A stretch of DNA of 25,294 nt from UBA5158 sp040389045 (GTDB taxonomy: Bacteria > Pseudomonadota > Gammaproteobacteria > DSM-16500), in NCBI GenBank assembly GCA_040389045.1, contig JAZKAT010000043.1, forward strand, positions 1-25,294, in the 5' to 3' direction. Under the pieces are notes generated by a model, which made no database searches, was not told the origin of the DNA, and worked only from the letters and a program-made list of their open reading frames with translations. This document shows positions 13,657 through 22,146 of this stretch, piece by piece (the stretch's first letter is position 1; the number at the start of each line of letters is the position of its first letter). A program made the translations under genes and the position numbers.

Positions 13657-15564
13657 ATGTTACCCGATATCCAACAAGAATTTGATGTCATTGTCGTAGG
13701 TGGTGGCCATGCCGGCACCGAAGCCGCGCTGGCGTCCGCGCGCTTGGGCGCAAATACCTTGTTGTTGACACATAACATTGAAACCTTAGGGCAAATGTCC
13801 TGCAATCCCGCCATTGGTGGCATAGGCAAAGGTCATTTAGTCAAAGAAATTGATGCGCTGGGCGGAATCATGGGGCGTGCCGCCGATCGCGCCGGCATCC
13901 AATTCCGGATTTTAAATGCCAGCAAAGGCCCCGCGGTGCGCGCGACCCGTGCCCAGGCCGACCGTGCTCTTTACAAACAAGCGATACGTTACACTTTGGA
14001 AAGCCAACCGAATCTGGCGATTTTTCAACAAGCGGTGGATGATATTTTAGTCACGGGTGAACGAGTGACCGGTGTCGTCACACAAATGGGTTTAACTTTT
14101 AAAGCCCGTAACATTGTGTTGACCGCGGGTACTTTTCTATCGGGAAAAATCCACATTGGTTTGAATAATTATGAAGGTGGCCGTGCCGGTGACCCGCCAG
14201 CGAAAACTTTGGCGCAGCGCTTGAAAGAATTACCGTTACGCATGGGCCGCTTAAAGACCGGTACCCCACCGCGAATTGATGGACGCTCTATCGATTTCAG
14301 TGTCATGGAACGGCAAGATGGTGATACGCCTACGCCAGTATTTTCTTTTATGGGCAATGTCACTGATCATCCGCGGCAAATCCCTTGCTACATCACGCAT
14401 ACCAATGCGACTACGCATGATTTTATTCGCGCAGGCTTGGCACAATCTCCTCTGTATACCGGGGTCATTGAAGGTGTGGGCCCACGCTATTGTCCTTCGA
14501 TAGAAGATAAAATTATGCGTTTCGCCGATAAAACGTCGCATCAAATTTTTGTAGAGCCGGAAGGTTTGACTACTCACGAAGTTTATCCCAATGGTATTTC
14601 CACCAGTTTGCCGTTTGATGTGCAATTAAAATTTGTGCGTACTATGCGGGGTTTTGAAAATGCGCATATCACCCGACCGGGTTATGCTATCGAATATGAT
14701 TTTTTTGATCCGCGAGATTTAAAAGCTACACTGGAAACCAAAACCATAGCCGGCTTGTTTTTTGCGGGACAAATTAATGGTACTACAGGTTATGAAGAAG
14801 CAGCGGCGCAAGGTTTAATGGCGGGCACGAATGCAGCGTTAAAATCCCAGGATAAAGCACCCTTCACCTTGCGTCGCGACGAAGCTTATATTGGTGTGTT
14901 AATTGATGATTTAATTACTTGCGGCACGAAAGAACCTTATCGAATGTTTACTAGCCGCGCCGAATATCGCTTGTTATTGCGTGAAGACAATGCTGATTTG
15001 CGCTTAACGACGAAAGGCCATGAACTGGGCCTGGTGGATGAAACACAATGGCGCGCCTTCGCGACTAAACAAGAAGCTATAAACGTAGAAAAAGTGCGCT
15101 TGAAAAAAACCTGGATACGCCCCGATACCAAACTGGGCGAAGCGGCCGCGCACTTGTTACAACAAGCGTTAACGCGTGAATATAACGCGGAAGAATTATT
15201 ACGCAGGCCGGAATTGTCTTATCAAAAATTAATGTCACTGGCGGAACTTGGTCCGGGCCTTGAAGATGACAAAGCGGCGGAACAAATTGAAATTCAAATA
15301 AAATATGCGGGTTATATTGAACGCCAGGAAGCGGAAATTGCCCGTCAGCGTCATTACGAAGAATTAAGTTTACCCGCTGATTTGAATTACGATGAAATCA
15401 CCAGTCTGTCGACTGAGGTCAAACAAAAACTTAATGCTGCCAGACCAGCGACTTTGGGTATGGCGTCACGGGTGCCCGGCGTCACGCCAGCGGCCATTTC
15501 ATTATTGTTAGTGCATCTTAAAAAACGTAAAGCAGTCAAAAAGCATGACCCAGATACCGAATGA
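13657..15564 (+). CDS. mnmG: tRNA uridine-5-carboxymethylaminomethyl modification enzyme MnmG (GidA)
   Basis: MnmG is the FAD-dependent partner of MnmE in wobble-uridine modification. The FAD dinucleotide-binding motif VVGGGHAGTEAALASARLG spans residues 13-31. NPAIGGIGKGHLVKEIDALGG, the GLKTGTPPR-like stretch (RLKTGTPPRIDG), YCPSIEDKI, and GTTGYEEAAAQGLMAG near residues 377-392 are all as in the family. The C-terminal helical domain ends at 635 aa, close to the usual 625-630. ATG at 13657 has no strong ribosome binding site. The gene is first in a tight seven-gene chain and overlaps rsmG by 20 bp. Confidence 0.98.
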   Translation: MLPDIQQEFDVIVVGGGHAGTEAALASARLGANTLLLTHNIETLGQMSCNPAIGGIGKGHLVKEIDALGGIMGRAADRAGIQFRILNASKGPAVRATRAQADRALYKQAIRYTLESQPNLAIFQQAVDDILVTGERVTGVVTQMGLTFKARNIVLTAGTFLSGKIHIGLNNYEGGRAGDPPAKTLAQRLKELPLRMGRLKTGTPPRIDGRSIDFSVMERQDGDTPTPVFSFMGNVTDHPRQIPCYITHTNATTHDFIRAGLAQSPLYTGVIEGVGPRYCPSIEDKIMRFADKTSHQIFVEPEGLTTHEVYPNGISTSLPFDVQLKFVRTMRGFENAHITRPGYAIEYDFFDPRDLKATLETKTIAGLFFAGQINGTTGYEEAAAQGLMAGTNAALKSQDKAPFTLRRDEAYIGVLIDDLITCGTKEPYRMFTSRAEYRLLLREDNADLRLTTKGHELGLVDETQWRAFATKQEAINVEKVRLKKTWIRPDTKLGEAAAHLLQQALTREYNAEELLRRPELSYQKLMSLAELGPGLEDDKAAEQIEIQIKYAGYIERQEAEIARQRHYEELSLPADLNYDEITSLSTEVKQKLNAARPATLGMASRVPGVTPAAISLLLVHLKKRKAVKKHDPDTE

Positions 15565-16171
15565 TTTAAGCGCGGCGTTAACCGCGAATGGCTATAATTT
15601 TCCGCCCGCAGTCAGTGAGCGGTTGTTGGCTTATTTACAATTATTGGAAAAATGGAACCAGGTTTTCAATTTAACCGCCATCAATGAAATTGGCGAAATG
15701 ATACCCCTGCATATTTTGGATAGCCTGGCGATCACGCCGTTTTTAACCGGTAAGCGCATTATTGACGTAGGTACCGGCGCCGGTTTGCCGGGCATACCAC
15801 TGGCGTTGACGCAGCCCGACAAAGAATTTTTTTTGTTGGACAGTAATGGCAAAAAAACCCGATTTTTAAACCAGGTGAAATTGGAACTGGGCATAAAAAA
15901 CATTGAAATTATCACTGCCCGCGCCGAAGATTTCACGGCGCCTGCGCCTTTCGACAGCATAGTCTCTCGCGCTTTTTCGTCAATTCCTGTAATGTTAGCA
16001 GTGACTCAACACCTGGTTGCTCATGACGGTCAATTTATAGCAATGAAAGGTACGTTTCCTCAGCAGGAAATTGAGCAAATACCGGCTGATTTTCGTGTCC
16101 TTGAAGTCCATAAACTATCTATAACTGGATTGTCTGCGCAGCGGCATGTGGTATGTATTAAACGACTTTAG
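15545..16171 (+). CDS. rsmG: 16S rRNA (guanine527-N7)-methyltransferase RsmG (GidB)
   Basis: RsmG methylates G527 of 16S rRNA using S-adenosylmethionine. The SAM-binding motif IIDVGTGAGLPGIPLA lies at residues 72-87, preceded by LEKWNQVFNLTAI and HILDSL. The later SRAFSSIPVML and AMKG segments are also as in the family. The 208-aa length is standard. The ATG lies inside the end of mnmG, the classic gidA-gidB overlap, and parA follows 14 bp later. Confidence 0.97.
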   Translation: MTQIPNDLSAALTANGYNFPPAVSERLLAYLQLLEKWNQVFNLTAINEIGEMIPLHILDSLAITPFLTGKRIIDVGTGAGLPGIPLALTQPDKEFFLLDSNGKKTRFLNQVKLELGIKNIEIITARAEDFTAPAPFDSIVSRAFSSIPVMLAVTQHLVAHDGQFIAMKGTFPQQEIEQIPADFRVLEVHKLSITGLSAQRHVVCIKRL

Positions 16172-16185
16172 AGAAGGACGTCGCA

Positions 16186-16977
16186 GTGGGAAAAGTTATC
16201 GCAGTAGTCAATCAAAAAGGCGGCGTGGGTAAAACCACGACCAGTATCAATTTGGCCGCGGCATTTGCGGCGATGAAGCGTAAAGTTTTATTGATTGATT
16301 TGGATGCGCAAGGCAATGCGACCGTGGGCAGCGGCGTCAATAAAGATGATGTGGCGGCTTCGACCAAAGATGTTTTACTAAACGATGTGCGTATTGAAGA
16401 TGCCGCGGTTAACACCCTGGCCGGTTATGATTTGTTAGGCACCGATGATGAATTGATTGCGGTGGAAGTGCAATTGATGCAAATGGCGCAACGCGAAAAC
16501 CGTTTGAAACAAGCCGTGGCCAGTGTGATCAGTCATTACGATTATATTTTAATTGATTGCCCGCCTTCGTTAAGCATGTTGACCGTTAACGCATTAGTGG
16601 CGGCGGATTCGGTATTGATTCCCATTCAGTGTGAATACTACGCGCTGGAAGGTTTGAAAGGCTTGCTTAGCACTATCGAACAAATTCAGACAACCGTGAA
16701 TCCCAAACTTTATATCGAAGGCTTGCTGCGTACTATGTACGATGGCCGCAACCGTTTAGCACTAGATGTTTCGGCGCAATTATTACAACATTTTCCAGAC
16801 GCGGTTTACCGCACCGTGATTCCGCGTAACGTGCGGCTGGCGGAAGCGCCTAGTCACGGTATGCCAATTATTTTATACGATGGTAAATCGCAAGGTTCAG
16901 TGGCTTACTTAACATTGGCGGGTGAAATGTTAAGACGGGTTGAAGAAGCGGCGGCTACCGGCGCAGTCCCAGCGTGA
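16186..16977 (+). CDS. parA: Chromosome-partitioning ATPase ParA (Soj)
   Basis: ParA is a deviant-Walker ATPase that binds DNA and, with ParB at parS, moves new origins apart. The Walker A motif KGGVGKTT is at residues 11-18, Walker A' is DLDAQGNAT, and Walker B is YILIDCPPSL (~126-135). The later PIQCEYYALEGL and RTMYDGRNRL segments match chromosomal Soj. The start is GTG with GAAGG about ten bases upstream. The family normally has parB directly after parA, but here queF follows 9 bp later, so ParB must be encoded elsewhere. Confidence 0.95.
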   Translation: MGKVIAVVNQKGGVGKTTTSINLAAAFAAMKRKVLLIDLDAQGNATVGSGVNKDDVAASTKDVLLNDVRIEDAAVNTLAGYDLLGTDDELIAVEVQLMQMAQRENRLKQAVASVISHYDYILIDCPPSLSMLTVNALVAADSVLIPIQCEYYALEGLKGLLSTIEQIQTTVNPKLYIEGLLRTMYDGRNRLALDVSAQLLQHFPDAVYRTVIPRNVRLAEAPSHGMPIILYDGKSQGSVAYLTLAGEMLRRVEEAAATGAVPA

Positions 16978-16986
16978 GAACTTTTT

Positions 16987-17811
16987 ATGACCGCATATGT
17001 TGAAGCGTCACCCTTAGGCAAAAATAGTGAATATGTTTCGCAATATCAGCGTGATTTGTTATTTCCCCTGCCCCGCCAGACCAAACGGGATGAAATTGGT
17101 GTGCCTGATCCGTTACCGTTTTTTGGCGCGGATATCTGGAATGGCTATGAAATTTCCTGGCTGGATAGTAAAGGGAAACCGCAGGTAGCAGTGGCCGAGT
17201 TTGTTTTTCCCTGCACCTCGCCCAATATCGTTGAATCAAAATCTTTTAAATTATATTTGAATTCATTTAACAATACGCAGCTGGATTCAGCGGCAGCGGT
17301 TACGGCGTTGATGACCCGAGATTTGACTGCGGCGGTGGGTGCGCCGGTGGGGGTTGATTTAGTGAAAGTTGATGAATTTCCCGATACAAAAATTCAAGTG
17401 TTTTCCGGGACTAATTTAGATTTACTGGAGGTGGCTTGTGACACTTATACGGTGCAGCCGGCATTTTTAACCACGCAAAATTCTACGGCGCGCGAAGTTT
17501 TATTTTCTAACTTATTGAAATCAAATTGTCTGGTGACCGGTCAACCTGACTGGGGTTCGGTGAAAATCGAGTATCAGGGCAATACAATTAATCATGAAGG
17601 TTTGTTAAAATATATTGTTTCGTTTCGTAATCATAATGAATTCCATGAGCAATGTGTGGAACGCATTTTTATGGATATTATGCGTCAGTGTAAACCGGAA
17701 AAATTATCAGTTTATGCACGCTATACGCGCCGCGGTGGCTTGGATATTAATCCGTATCGCTCGACGCAGGCGGATTATGCGCCGGGGAATATAAGGTTGT
17801 GTAGGCAGTGA
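16987..17811 (+). CDS. queF: NADPH-dependent 7-cyano-7-deazaguanine reductase QueF
   Basis: QueF reduces preQ0 to preQ1 in queuosine synthesis for tRNA wobble positions. The long form (274 aa, two tunnelling-fold halves) is seen, as in E. coli. The signature ESKSFKLYLNSFN is at residues 83-95. The catalytic Cys181 is in SNCLVTGQPDWGSV with the partner Asp188. The FRNHNEFHEQCVERI segment supplies substrate-binding Glu/His, and ARYTRRGGLDINPYRS closes the protein. It sits in place of parB, 9 bp after parA and 21 bp before ubiE. Confidence 0.97.
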   Translation: MTAYVEASPLGKNSEYVSQYQRDLLFPLPRQTKRDEIGVPDPLPFFGADIWNGYEISWLDSKGKPQVAVAEFVFPCTSPNIVESKSFKLYLNSFNNTQLDSAAAVTALMTRDLTAAVGAPVGVDLVKVDEFPDTKIQVFSGTNLDLLEVACDTYTVQPAFLTTQNSTAREVLFSNLLKSNCLVTGQPDWGSVKIEYQGNTINHEGLLKYIVSFRNHNEFHEQCVERIFMDIMRQCKPEKLSVYARYTRRGGLDINPYRSTQADYAPGNIRLCRQ

Positions 17812-17832
17812 GAAATCTGACAGGAAGGCACC

Positions 17833-18579
17833 ATGACTAAAAAAACCACCCACTTCGGTTTTACTGAAGTTCCAACCGGCGAAAAATCCGGCCGTGTGGC
17901 GGATGTATTTCATTCGGTCGCCAAAAAATATGATTTGATGAATGACTTGATGTCATTTGGTTTGCACCGCGTCTGGAAACGTTTCACGATAGCCCAAGCT
18001 AACATTCGTCCTGGCCAAGTCATTTTAGATATCGCTGGTGGTACCGGTGATTTAACCAAGGCATTCGCTAAAAAAACCGGCAAAGATGGTTTAGTCATCC
18101 TTGCCGACATTAATGAAAAAATGCTGGCCCAGGGACGTGAACGGTTACTGGATGAAGGGATAGTCGGCAATGTCAAATATGTACAGGCCGACGCAGAAAA
18201 CCTGCCGTTTCCCGCAGATTATTTTGATTGTGTGAGTATGGCGTTTGGCTTGCGCAATGTCACCGATAAGCAAGCCGCGCTGCGTTCTATTTATCGGGTG
18301 TTAAAACCGGGCGGCAAATTGCTGGTGCTGGAATTTTCCAAACCTACCCTGCCTTTGCTGAATACCCTTTACGATAAATTTTCTTTTAACGTGATTCCTA
18401 AATTAGGTGAGTGGATATGTAATGATGCCGCCAGTTATCAATATCTGGTGGAATCCATACGCATGCATCCGGACCAGGAAACGTTAAAAAATAATATGCT
18501 GGAAGCAGGCTTTGAAGATGTGCAGTATTATAATTTGTCCGGTGGCATAGTGGCATTACATAAAGGATTTAAATATTAA
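17833..18579 (+). CDS. ubiE: Ubiquinone/menaquinone biosynthesis C-methyltransferase UbiE
   Basis: UbiE methylates the benzoquinol (and naphthoquinol) ring carbon using SAM. The family start FGFTEVPTGEKSGRVADVF and KYDLMNDLMSFGLHRVWK are present. The SAM-binding motif VILDIAGGTGDLT is at residues 63-75, and FGLRNVTDK and LKPGGKLLVLEFSKP follow. The 248-aa length is standard. AGGAAGG precedes the ATG at good distance. Its TAA shares one base with the ubiJ ATG, so the two are probably coupled. Confidence 0.98.
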   Translation: MTKKTTHFGFTEVPTGEKSGRVADVFHSVAKKYDLMNDLMSFGLHRVWKRFTIAQANIRPGQVILDIAGGTGDLTKAFAKKTGKDGLVILADINEKMLAQGRERLLDEGIVGNVKYVQADAENLPFPADYFDCVSMAFGLRNVTDKQAALRSIYRVLKPGGKLLVLEFSKPTLPLLNTLYDKFSFNVIPKLGEWICNDAASYQYLVESIRMHPDQETLKNNMLEAGFEDVQYYNLSGGIVALHKGFKY

Positions 18580-19217
18580 TGATCACACCTAGCAAACAAT
18601 TTCTGATCGAGACCTTGCAGAAAGCGCTGAATCAATATCTGGCGCTGGATCCTGAATCCCACCTGCGTTTGCAAGAATTACAGGGCAAACAAGTAGCGCT
18701 GGAGTTGCTGCCATTTAAAATAAGTTTTTATTTGCGATTTTCTGCTGGCCAAGCGCAATTATCATTGGCTACGCTGGATGCGCCAGAAACTACAATCAAA
18801 GGCACGCCACTACGCTTGCTGATGTTGGGGCTGGCGCCGCGCGTTGACCGCAAGAAATTTTTTGCCGATGATGTGATCATGCAAGGCAACCCAGTTTTGG
18901 GACAGCAAGTCATAGATTTGTTTGATCAATTACACATTGATTGGGAAGAATTCACCGCTAAAGTATTCGGCGATGTGACCGCGCATCACGCGGGCAATGT
19001 GGTGCGTAATGCGCGTGAGTGGGTCAACAAAACTCAAATGATTTTAACCCAAAATCTCAATGAGTACCTGCATGAAGAAATCAATGTTTTTCCGCCGAGT
19101 GAAGCATTGCAGGATTTTTTTAAAGAGGTAGACGCGTTACGCATGGATACCGACCGCTTAGACGCGCGAGTACAGGTTTTGCAAAAAAAAATCACCGACT
19201 TGCCGGGTGACGTATGA
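18579..19217 (+). CDS. ubiJ: Ubiquinone biosynthesis accessory factor UbiJ (SCP2 domain)
   Basis: UbiJ is a soluble lipid-binding protein that scaffolds the aerobic ubiquinone-synthesis complex. The N-terminal half (about residues 15-115) has the sterol-carrier-protein-2-like pattern, and the C-terminal part is helical with a coiled-coil-like end (MDTDRLDARVQVLQKKITDL). The 212-aa length is as expected. The position between ubiE and ubiB is the conserved gene order and strengthens the call. It overlaps ubiE by 1 bp and ubiB by 4 bp (ATGA). Confidence 0.93.
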   Translation: MITPSKQFLIETLQKALNQYLALDPESHLRLQELQGKQVALELLPFKISFYLRFSAGQAQLSLATLDAPETTIKGTPLRLLMLGLAPRVDRKKFFADDVIMQGNPVLGQQVIDLFDQLHIDWEEFTAKVFGDVTAHHAGNVVRNAREWVNKTQMILTQNLNEYLHEEINVFPPSEALQDFFKEVDALRMDTDRLDARVQVLQKKITDLPGDV

Positions 19218-20845
19218 AATATTTTACGCGTGCTTTTCGGGTGATGCGCATCAATTATATTTTGGTGCGCTATAATCTGGATGAATTTATCTATACCACC
19301 ACCTGGTTTTCACCGTTTCGTTTTTTCCGCTTTTTTAATCCCTGGTATTGGGCCTTAAGAAATAAATTAACGCGTGGCCAACGTATCCGTTGCGCGCTGG
19401 AAGCGCTAGGCCCGATTTTTATAAAAGCTGGCCAAGTGTTATCAACGCGGCGTGATATATTGCCGGATGATATCGCGGATGAATTAGCCAGGCTGCAAGA
19501 TCGCGTGGCGCCGTTCTCGGGAAAAAAAGCGGTTAGTATTGTTGAACTGGCTTTAGGGCTGCCTCTTGCCGAAATGTTTTTGCAATTTGATATAGAACCG
19601 CTGGCTTCTGCTTCGATAGCGCAAGTGCATGCCGCAACTTTGCGCGATGGCAAGTTAGTGGTAGTGAAAGTATTGCGTCCCGGTATTAAAAAAATTATTG
19701 ATAGAGATTTAGATTTATTATTTACCCTGGCCAATCTGGCGCAGCGTTACTCAGCGGAAAGCCGCCGGTTCAAACCTATAGAAATTATCGCTGAGATTGA
19801 GCACACGCTTTATGATGAATTGGATTTAATGCGCGAGGGGGCGAATGCTTCGCAATTGCGCCGTAATTTTCAAGGTTCTACAATGTTGTATGTGCCAGAA
19901 ATTTACTGGCCCTATAGTCGAAGCAATGTTTTGGTAATGGAACGTATTTCCGGCATCCCTATCCATGACTTGCCAGCGTTAATCGATTCCGGCGTTAATA
20001 TGAAGAATCTGGCCGAACGGGGCATAGAAGTTTTTTTCACCCAAGTGTTTCGCGATAGTTTTTTTCATGCCGATATGCACCCAGGCAATATTTTTGTGAG
20101 TACAGATAATTTGGAATTTCCGCAAATTCTGGCGGTCGATTTTGGTATAGTTGGCTCATTGTCGGCAAAAGATCAACGTTATCTCGCGGAAAACATGCTG
20201 GCGTTTTTTAAACGTGATTATCAACGCGTCGCGGAATTGCATATTGCCTCCGGCTGGTTGCCGCCAGATACGCGCGTAGACCAATTTGAAGGCGCTATTC
20301 GCGCAGTCTGCGAACCGATTTTTGAAAAACCTTTAAGCCAAATTTCTTTCGGCCAATTATTATTAAGGCTGTTTCAAGCGGCGCGGCGCTTTAATATTAT
20401 TATTCAACCGCAATTAATTTTGCTGCAAAAAACTTTGCTGAATATAGAAGGTTTAGGCAGACAAATTTATCCTGATCTGGATTTATGGGCTTCCGCGGCG
20501 CCTATTGTAGAGCGCTGGCTAAAAAAACAAATGGGCCCCCGCGCCTTTGTGCAGCGCGTAAAAGATAATTTACCGCTATGGGCAGATATGCTGCCGGAAA
20601 TTCCCGGTTTAGTGTTTGAAGTATTGAATGAACAAAAGCAGCAATTGGAATTGGCGCGATTTGCGAACCAGCGGGCTGAGCAAGATATCAAGCAGCGCTC
20701 AACAAAATCACGTCAACTGTGGGTAGGTTTAGGCGGCGGGTTTTTGTTAAGCGCGGTGGGTTTATCATTGCAACAAGCATTGAGTGTGCCGCTGCTAGGT
20801 GTGTTTAGTGGTATTGGGATTGTGTGTTTGTTGCTGGCGGCATGA
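19214..20845 (+). CDS. ubiB: Ubiquinone biosynthesis regulatory protein kinase-like UbiB
   Basis: UbiB is an atypical kinase/ATPase (ABC1/ADCK/COQ8 family) at the inner membrane, needed for ubiquinone synthesis. Seen in order: the KxGQ motif KAGQ (71-74), the Ala-rich loop ASASIAQVH (131-139) that replaces the Gly-rich loop, VKV Lys (~152), HADMHPGN catalytic loop (285-292) and DFG (309-311). Two TM helices close the protein, as usual. It has 543 aa, like E. coli UbiB. It ends the operon and is followed 4 bp later by a REP hairpin pair. Confidence 0.97.
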   Translation: MKYFTRAFRVMRINYILVRYNLDEFIYTTTWFSPFRFFRFFNPWYWALRNKLTRGQRIRCALEALGPIFIKAGQVLSTRRDILPDDIADELARLQDRVAPFSGKKAVSIVELALGLPLAEMFLQFDIEPLASASIAQVHAATLRDGKLVVVKVLRPGIKKIIDRDLDLLFTLANLAQRYSAESRRFKPIEIIAEIEHTLYDELDLMREGANASQLRRNFQGSTMLYVPEIYWPYSRSNVLVMERISGIPIHDLPALIDSGVNMKNLAERGIEVFFTQVFRDSFFHADMHPGNIFVSTDNLEFPQILAVDFGIVGSLSAKDQRYLAENMLAFFKRDYQRVAELHIASGWLPPDTRVDQFEGAIRAVCEPIFEKPLSQISFGQLLLRLFQAARRFNIIIQPQLILLQKTLLNIEGLGRQIYPDLDLWASAAPIVERWLKKQMGPRAFVQRVKDNLPLWADMLPEIPGLVFEVLNEQKQQLELARFANQRAEQDIKQRSTKSRQLWVGLGGGFLLSAVGLSLQQALSVPLLGVFSGIGIVCLLLAA

Positions 20846-20849
20846 GGTG

Positions 20850-20942
20850 CTGTCATTCCCGCGCAGGCGGGAATCCATTCGTTGTGAAACCACAAAGGCG
20901 CGGTCTACTCATAATGGATTCCCGCCTGCGCGGGAATGACAG
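20850..20942. repeat. REP-type inverted pair (two hairpins, head to head)
   Basis: Two exact 30-bp inverted arms (20850-20879 and 20913-20942) flank a 33-bp spacer. Each arm contains its own hairpin, ATTCCCGC-GCAG-GCGGGAAT (or the reverse). The outer ends read CTGTCATTCCCGC... and ...GCGGGAATGACAG, a pattern common to dispersed bacterial REP elements. Lying right after the ubiB stop, it may stabilise or end the operon transcript. A third, decayed arm is at 333-359. Confidence 0.85.
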
Positions 20943-20959
20943 ATTTGAGCTGTAATCCT

Positions 20960-21014
20960 TTAAGTTTCTCTTAAGTATTACCCGCTATCATCCTGGTATT
21001 AATTTATTCAATAG
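20960..21014 (+). repeat. 55-bp sequence before the scaffold gap (identical to the copy after it)
   Basis: This 55-bp stretch, ending exactly at the first N, is identical to 21115-21169. It contains the TTAA-N7-TTAA promoter. It most likely represents one genomic copy seen twice because contig ends were not merged. Confidence 0.85.
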
Positions 21015-21114
21015 NNNNNNNNNNNNNNNNNNNNNNNNNNNNNNNNNNNNNNNNNNNNNNNNNNNNNNNNNNNNNNNNNNNNNNNNNNNNNNNNNNNNNN
21101 NNNNNNNNNNNNNN
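21015..21114. other. 100-N scaffold gap, probably artificial
   Basis: Exactly 100 N, a conventional placeholder length. The 55 bp before and after the gap are identical, which is what de Bruijn assemblers leave when adjoining contigs overlap by k-mer length (k=55 is common). True distance may be zero, or extra sequence may be missing if the 55-mer is a real repeat. Confidence 0.9.
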
Positions 21115-21146
21115 TTAAGTTTCTCTTAAGTATTACCCGCTATCAT
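21115..21146 (+). promoter_or_regulatory. PmrA-like box and -10 of the 309-aa gene
   Basis: TTAAG (TTAA at 21115-21118) and CTTAAG (TTAA at 21126-21129) have an 11-bp period. Eleven bases later comes TATCAT (21141-21146), and the ATG follows 34 bp after that. This fits the tandem cTTAAtatT PmrA element of Legionella/Coxiella and repeats the geometry found at 4123-4155. The second half-site has the full CTTAA. The other copy lies at 20960-20991 before the gap. Confidence 0.6.
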
Positions 21147-21180
21147 CCTGGTATTAATTTATTCAATAGTGAGAGCAACA

Positions 21181-22110
21181 ATGTTTAGTCCTATCGCGCC
21201 GGTTTGGGAGTATAAAGTTACTCATAATCAAGTAGCTGCCGCTTTGAATGGTTATAAAGAGGCGTTGTTAAAGGCCCCCTTTCCATTAAGAAATTATGCA
21301 AATTTGAGTAATTTTATCGCGTTTCACCATACAAAAATATTTAATATCCCTGTCTTTAATGATCGACTGGATGATTCAGAACAAAATTTATGTGACCTCT
21401 TGAATTATTTCCAACAATTAACACGACTGGTTCAAGCATTGACAAGCATGACTGCTGAATTGGCAAAAGCGCGCCAAAATAAAGACTTACCCTGCTGCGA
21501 TAAAGTTCCTTTGGAACTCCTGCAGCAGTTCGATGCATCGATTCAAGCAAGTTACAGCGAAGCATTTGAAGTGGCTTCTCGCATTATCCGTTTCCCAATT
21601 TCTAATAATATTGGCGAAGATGAAGCATCTTGTGAAGATATCAAACGGTTGACCGAAGTGATTAACTGTATGGAAGTTTTATATAAAGATCCAACGAATG
21701 ACGATAATTTAACTATTTTTTCTAACAGTATTGCTGGTTTGCAAACTTCAACTTTCAAAGCGCAATCCCTGGTCGGAAATTTGCTTACCGCACTGGGTTT
21801 CGCCATGATTATCGCGACTCTTCCCCTTAGCTTAACTTATGGGATGGTGTTGGGCTTGGCGGTGGGGATACTGGGAGCCATGACGGGTTTTTTGGGGCAG
21901 GCGTTACGCAATGAGAGTAATGCTGAAATACCACCTACGGAATTTTTTAAAGACGCTAAATTAATTAAAGACGGCGAAGAATTAAAAAGTACTGCCAAGA
22001 AAGTTCAATCTGCGTCTGGACGTTATCCGTTTTTTAACGCTTCGATTTTCGATACCACGATATGGTCGCAATCGTCCAATACCGTTATGTTACCAAGACC
22101 CATTCTCTAA
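21181..22110 (+). CDS. Hypothetical 309-aa protein with a C-terminal membrane hairpin; effector candidate
   Basis: I do not recognise the family. Residues 1-205 are helical and soluble, with Leu-rich amphipathic stretches. Residues about 206-250 form two closely spaced hydrophobic segments (LLTALGFAMIIATLPLSL, then GMVLGLAVGILGAMTGFLG), a probable membrane hairpin. A ~60-residue polar tail follows. No signal peptide is seen. ATG at 21181 is chosen because GAGAG lies five bases upstream. A GTG at 21169 would add four residues inside the duplicated 55 bp. A PmrA-like promoter is directly upstream and no partner gene follows, as for many Dot/Icm effector genes. Substrate status is inferred from promoter, architecture and orphan nature only. 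Confidence 0.8.
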   Translation: MFSPIAPVWEYKVTHNQVAAALNGYKEALLKAPFPLRNYANLSNFIAFHHTKIFNIPVFNDRLDDSEQNLCDLLNYFQQLTRLVQALTSMTAELAKARQNKDLPCCDKVPLELLQQFDASIQASYSEAFEVASRIIRFPISNNIGEDEASCEDIKRLTEVINCMEVLYKDPTNDDNLTIFSNSIAGLQTSTFKAQSLVGNLLTALGFAMIIATLPLSLTYGMVLGLAVGILGAMTGFLGQALRNESNAEIPPTEFFKDAKLIKDGEELKSTAKKVQSASGRYPFFNASIFDTTIWSQSSNTVMLPRPIL

Positions 22111-22146
22111 TTAGATTTTCCAGCCTGCGTTTGCATTGACCCAGGC

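Noticed and set aside
20713..20895. Minus-strand open frame over the end of ubiB and the REP arm
   Set aside because: Its peptide (WIPACAGMT..) is the well-known translation product of REP sequence and of antisense ubiB. There is no ribosome binding site.
20960..21169. Direct repeats flanking the N run as target-site duplication of an inserted element
   Set aside because: Fifty-five identical bases are far too long for a target-site duplication, and the 100 N is a placeholder. A k-mer overlap explains it better.
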